Made by a program: the position numbers and the translations under genes. DNA of 11,203 nt from Chloromonas sp. AAM2 (taxonomy: Eukaryota; Chlorophyta; Chlorophyceae; Chlamydomonadales; Chlamydomonadaceae): NCBI GenBank assembly GCA_004335635.1, contig QAXH01004082.1, positions 1 through 11,203 on the forward strand, in the 5' to 3' direction. The notes under the pieces are model-generated. The model saw nothing but the letters and a program-made list of their open reading frames with translations. It made no database searches and was not told the origin of the DNA. This document shows positions 10,101-11,203 of the stretch, piece by piece (within the stretch, counting starts at the first letter, position 1; every line of letters starts with the position of its first letter).

Positions 10101-11054
10101 GCACAGCTTGGCCACACCCACCACATCGTCACATGCCCTGCAGACACCATGTGATGCACATGGATGCATGGGAGGCTCATGGTGAGGAGCAAGGGCGAAG
10201 CATGTCATGTGTTCCGGGTGGCGATTAATCACACTTTTCTAAGTTTAGTCCGCAGCAATCGCACACATGGCGGGACGGCCGCCACAGCCAAATCTCTAGC
10301 AACAACCTTGCCATCAGAGCTGGTTCGACGGGCCAGAAGCACCACTTCTAGCCGCATTCTACCCCCAACCCTACCCTCAACCCCAACACTAACCTAGGCG
10401 CAAAGCAGCTGGTTGTAGTGACCACAGCCGCTATGTTGTCTGCCCCAAGGCTCTTGATTGCTGCCTCAATGGCGGGTAGGTCGGTTTGCAACTCATCTTC
10501 ATGCAACTGCAGCTCGATCACACGCGGCTCCAGGCCTGCAGTCACACGTGCTGCAGGGACAACATGGCGCAACACATAACATAGACTCATAGAAGGTTCA
10601 TTACCATTCTTGATGTGGCCCAAGGGTCGCAGCTGCGTAGGGCGTACTGGAAGCACATCACAAGCTGCTGGTGTAAGACGGTGCCTTTTCCACTCAGCCA
10701 CGCAGGTTGTGCACTAGCACAAGTGCGTTACAAATGCATCCTTTTGATTCCTCACAGACCTAATTCCCTGACTAACGACAGAATTGTTGCGTTAGGGTGC
10801 AGGCAGCTGGGAGTGCTATGGGAAACTGAGTCGGTTTTCGGCTGACTCGCATGTACAGCTATGCTTCGCCGCGCACACCCAACCACCATGCATTCGCTTA
10901 CCCATGCACTCAATGCCCATGCGCCATGCACTCAATGCCCATGCACCATGCACTCAGCGTCCATGCACCCGGCCGCTAACCTGCTGCTGTGATTGCCTTG
11001 AGGCATGTCTTCTGGTCCACACGCGACCATAACACCATGCGAGCAGTGGCCGGC
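7152..11054 (-). CDS. SEPSECS: O-phosphoseryl-tRNA(Sec) selenium transferase (SepSecS), 3-prime seven exons
   Basis: SepSecS is a PLP enzyme that converts O-phosphoseryl-tRNA(Sec) plus selenophosphate to selenocysteinyl-tRNA(Sec), the last step of eukaryotic selenocysteine synthesis. Minus-strand exons: 11054-10981, 10535-10394, 10137-10010, 9045-8981, 8550-8416, 7945-7761 and 7404-7152 (stop TGA 7154-7152). All junctions keep frame, giving about 326 residues colinear with the animal protein from roughly residue 180 onward. Landmarks by exon: LWSRVDQKTCLKAITAAG; TTSCFAPR; GLPHMINNAYGVQS; STDKNFMVPVGGA with the PLP lysine codon at 9013-9011; QAYPGRAS with the Arg expected to bind the phosphoseryl phosphate; TPNNPISLAVTL; and YGSHTDAYPHVYLTAAAAVG. 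The C-terminus is shorter than in animals. Donors after the first two exons are GTTAGC and GTTAGT. The N-terminal third and start codon lie beyond 11203. The identity is recalled family knowledge matched by eye. Confidence 0.95.
8261..8320. repeat. Three 20-bp tandem copies in a SepSecS intron
   Basis: AGCAYAGCCCCTCTCTCAGC is repeated three times, the third copy with one change. It lies within a C-rich stretch (about 8100-8390) of the intron between the exons at 8550-8416 and 7945-7761. Plus-strand open frames here are Pro/Ser/Thr-rich artefacts of this composition. Confidence 0.85.
8622..8656 (-). repeat. Partial copy of a SepSecS exon 5-prime end, with AG acceptor
   Basis: This 35-bp segment matches 8518-8552 at 30 of 35 positions, at an offset of 104 bp. 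It copies the AG acceptor end and the first 33 nt of the exon at 8550-8416, reading IMDGGRTPQGV where the true exon reads IMDGGLTPQGV. It lies upstream of the true exon in gene sense and is still preceded by AG (...CACTAG). Homology stops within the exon-derived part. Four of the five differences are synonymous third-position changes relative to the real exon, and one is Leu to Arg. Confidence 0.7.
8836..8970. repeat. Degenerate telomere-like CCTAGCC/CCCTAA repeat behind a SepSecS donor
   Basis: About 135 bp of loosely repeated CCTAGCC, CCCTAACC and CCCAGCC-type units. In the SepSecS sense it reads GGGTTAGGCTAGGATTGGGG and onward, starting about 10 nt after the donor GTAAGA at 8980. It resembles interstitial plant/algal telomere repeats but is too irregular to be an actual telomere, and unique gene sequence lies on both sides. 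Confidence 0.65.
9048..9224. repeat. (CA)n and (ACTC)n microsatellites abutting a SepSecS acceptor
   Basis: An interrupted CA tract runs from 9048 to about 9148, followed by an ACTC/ACGC-rich tract from about 9165 to 9224. In gene sense the (TG)n ends directly at the acceptor TGTGTGCAG of the exon at 9045-8981, so it stands where a polypyrimidine tract would be. The remainder of this 964-nt intron, up to 10009, shows nothing recognisable. Confidence 0.85.
10361..10392. repeat. Telomere-like G-run tract directly behind a SepSecS donor
   Basis: In gene sense, right after the donor GTTAGT at 10393, the intron reads GTGTTGGGGTTGAGGG and then TAGGGTTGGGGG. That is four G runs of three or more with short loops, a pattern able to form a G-quadruplex in the pre-mRNA. 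Confidence 0.65.
10902..10967. repeat. Three 22-bp tandem copies in a SepSecS intron
   Basis: CCATGCACTCAATGCCCATG plus two bases, repeated at 10902-10923, 10924-10945 and 10946-10967. The last copy has two adjacent differences in the middle and one just beyond. The array begins about 13 nt after the donor of the exon at 11054-10981. Confidence 0.85.
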
Positions 11055-11203
11055 CTGTGAGTGCACACATGCATGGCCACATGGGGACATGGGGACATGC
11101 ACCAGGGTCAGCCACGTGACCATAACACCATGCGGGCAGAGGCCGGCCTGTGAGTGCACACATGCATGGCCACATGGGGACATGGGGACATGCACCAGGG
11201 TCA
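11020..11203 (-). repeat. 93-bp tandem duplication carrying the 5-prime end of a SepSecS exon
   Basis: 11020-11112 and 11113-11203 are tandem copies (period 93 bp) differing at only three aligned positions. Each holds the first 35 nt of the exon at 11054-10981, its CTCACAG acceptor and 56-58 nt of upstream intron. Copy 2 reads PASARMVLWSRG and then TGA (11110-11108), so using its acceptor would truncate the protein. Copy 1 continues into the full exon. The window ends three bases short of the end of the second unit, so more copies may follow. Confidence 0.85.

Noticed and set aside
10561..10701. Upstream extension of the SepSecS exon at 10535 as an open frame, including an MSLCYVLRH stretch resembling the family's TGMSLTLCFLTLRH.
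   Set aside because: The sequence expected just before this exon is found instead in the exon at 11054-10981, which joins in frame at the CTGCAG acceptor. The resemblance is coincidental.
1..11203. CRISPR array, prokaryotic defence operon or other bacterial-type system.
   Set aside because: The tandem repeats have no regular unique spacers, the genes are intron-split, and no operon-like gene packing exists.

Overview
This is eukaryotic nuclear DNA, most likely from a green alga (Chlorophyta, probably a volvocalean). The genes have many short exons and introns of about 250-960 nt. Coding sequence is moderately GC-rich, introns and spacers are full of micro- and minisatellites, and intron ends are mostly ...GCAG. 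The phylum is an inference from this style and from the protein identified below. No marker in the window settles the species.

Layout. (1) 1-1371, plus strand: the last three exons of an unrecognised gene. Two internal exon ends and a G/P/Q/A-rich terminal exon are joined in one consistent frame and end at TAG. (2) About 1372-3900: a long stretch with no supportable gene. (3) About 3.9-5.9 kb: protein-like sequence on the minus strand, broken by in-frame stops (mostly TGA) and frame changes, and split by a 294-bp element with perfect 26-bp terminal inverted repeats (5009-5302), which looks like a MITE. (4) About 5.99-6.2 kb: a degenerate minisatellite, followed by sequence open on both strands that I cannot assign. 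(5) 7152-11054, minus strand, continuing past the window edge: seven exons of O-phosphoseryl-tRNA(Sec) selenium transferase (SepSecS), the PLP enzyme that makes selenocysteinyl-tRNA. All six splice junctions inside the window keep frame. Roughly the N-terminal third of the protein is off the window.

The two confident genes converge and nothing links them functionally. SepSecS implies that this organism makes selenoproteins. The best unusual signals are two partial copies of SepSecS exon 5-prime ends. Each carries an AG acceptor plus about 33-35 nt of exon and lies just upstream, in the gene sense, of the true exon. Telomere-like, G-run-rich repeats also sit directly behind two SepSecS donors. 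I found no bacterial-type system, CRISPR array, tRNA or rRNA.
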